Positions 63,138 through 64,000 of a DNA stretch of 64,000 bases are shown here, one piece after another (the first letter of the stretch is position 1; every line of letters begins with the position of its first letter). The stretch is taken from the NCBI GenBank assembly GCA_018401755.1, contig JAGYKJ010000007.1, positions 248,001 to 312,000 on the forward strand, written 5' to 3'. Source of the DNA: Litorivicinus sp. Its GTDB lineage: Bacteria; Pseudomonadota; Gammaproteobacteria; Pseudomonadales; Litorivicinaceae. The notes beneath the pieces are model-generated. The model worked only from the letters and a program-made list of their open reading frames with translations, did not search any database and was not told the DNA's origin. The translations under genes and the position numbers were made by a program.

Positions 63138-63431
63138 TCAGGCAGCAGAGTGGGGTTTGGCGGTCAACTCAAGGCCTAGGGATTGCATCACAGCGAGCGT
63201 GGTCTTCAGCGTTGGATTTCCCTCTTCGCTAAACGAGCGGTATAGCTGTTCGCGGGAGAGTCCGGTTTCATGGGCGATCTGGCTCATGCCTTTGGCTCTT
63301 GCTACAACACCCAAAGCCTTCGCAATATAACTACTGTCCCCAGTCTCAAGGGCATCCGCGATGAAGACCTCAATCGCCTCTGGTGAGTCCAAGGCAGTTG
63401 CAGGATCAAACTCGGTTAATTTTTTGTTCAT
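63138..63431 (-). CDS. HigA-type addiction module antidote, apparently without adjacent toxin (cassette 4)
   Basis: MNKKLTEFDPATALDSPEAIEVFIADALETGDSSYIAKALGVVARAKGMSQIAHETGLSREQLYRSFSEEGNPTLKTTLAVMQSLGLEL. Confidence 0.8.
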   Translation of the reverse strand: MNKKLTEFDPATALDSPEAIEVFIADALETGDSSYIAKALGVVARAKGMSQIAHETGLSREQLYRSFSEEGNPTLKTTLAVMQSLGLELTAKPHSAA

Positions 63432-63791
63432 TTTTACGCCCACTTTCGGAAGGTCTCAGTTTGTTTGATTTGAAGCGCAGTGCAATTGTAGTTTATAAAT
63501 CACAGTTAGTGAAATTTGGTTTTCGCATCTGGATGTAAATGGAGCTCGAGTGGCTCGGTGGGATGGCTTGCCAAGGAGGAAAGCGACGGTTGTTTAAGTG
63601 ACCGAAGGCGCAAAAATCAGGCCTAGTCTTTAAAACACTCCTTACGCGAAGCGCCAAAAATCGATGCGTATTCGCCAGAGGTGTAGTGATCTACGCCCAG
63701 CCGGTCATCGAGGCCTGGGACATCTTCACCAAGGCTCGCTCGATTGTTGTATTGTCTCGCCTAAGCAAAGAGAACTGGGAAAGGCGTTTCC

Positions 63792-64000
63792 GATGGACTT
63801 CAACCTCATTGTCGACAGTTTGCAACGGGCGATCCCGGGTCTGTCTGCCGTCTATGTGTTTGGCAGCCAAGCAACGAGTGGTGCGGGGCCTGAAAGCGAT
63901 CTTGATTTGGCAATCCTTGCAGATGGACCGCTAGATGCGGTTCGTCTATGGGAAGTGGCTTCAGCTTTAGAGGGTGTCGCAATGTGCCCTGTTGATTTGC
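63792..64000 (+). CDS. MNT-domain nucleotidyltransferase, MntA-like antitoxin, truncated by window end
   Basis: MDFNLIVDSLQRAIPGLSAVYVFGSQATSGAGPESDLDLAILADGPLDAVRLWEVASALEGVAMCPVDL (frame not in ORF track because it is open at window end). Confidence 0.82.

Overview
The window is a gammaproteobacterial chromosome segment in three parts. (1) 1-36.9 kb is dense core genome: epmC, topA, lexA, argF, grxD, an SSS-PAS-HK-REC sensor kinase, a VC_2705/DUF4212-type symporter, cysB, ppsR/ppsA, acnB, gap, cysM, rlmD, relA, mazG, adk, alr, tsaB, uppP, and a gacA/uvrY-uvrC-pgsA block. (2) 36.95-58.23 kb is a ~21 kb genomic island in the pgsA-linked tRNA-Leu(TAA). It is bounded by a perfect 40-bp direct repeat of the 5' half of the tRNA, with a tyrosine integrase just inside the left end and paired ACGACTTAC motifs inside both ends. 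It carries a frame-broken cadherin-like/subtilase giant protein with a type I secretion locus, IS3 and IS21 elements, a DNA methyltransferase, an ADP-ribosylglycohydrolase and a small secreted tandem-repeat protein. (3) 59.6-64 kb is the most unusual region. An intact tRNA-Cys is followed by consecutive integrase-less cassettes, each carrying toxin-antitoxin genes (HTH/PIN, Phd-like/VapC, BrnTA, then HigA-like plus MntA-like at the window edge). Each completed cassette ends in the same 101-bp boundary element: a 57-bp conserved leader plus the last 44 bp of tRNA-Cys. This resembles a cassette array that uses a tRNA gene as its recombination anchor. Several single-base frameshifts (ppsA, the SSS kinase, and densely at 43.3-54.5 kb) may be sequence error. 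All calls were made by reading the sequence and supplied ORFs; no searches were run.
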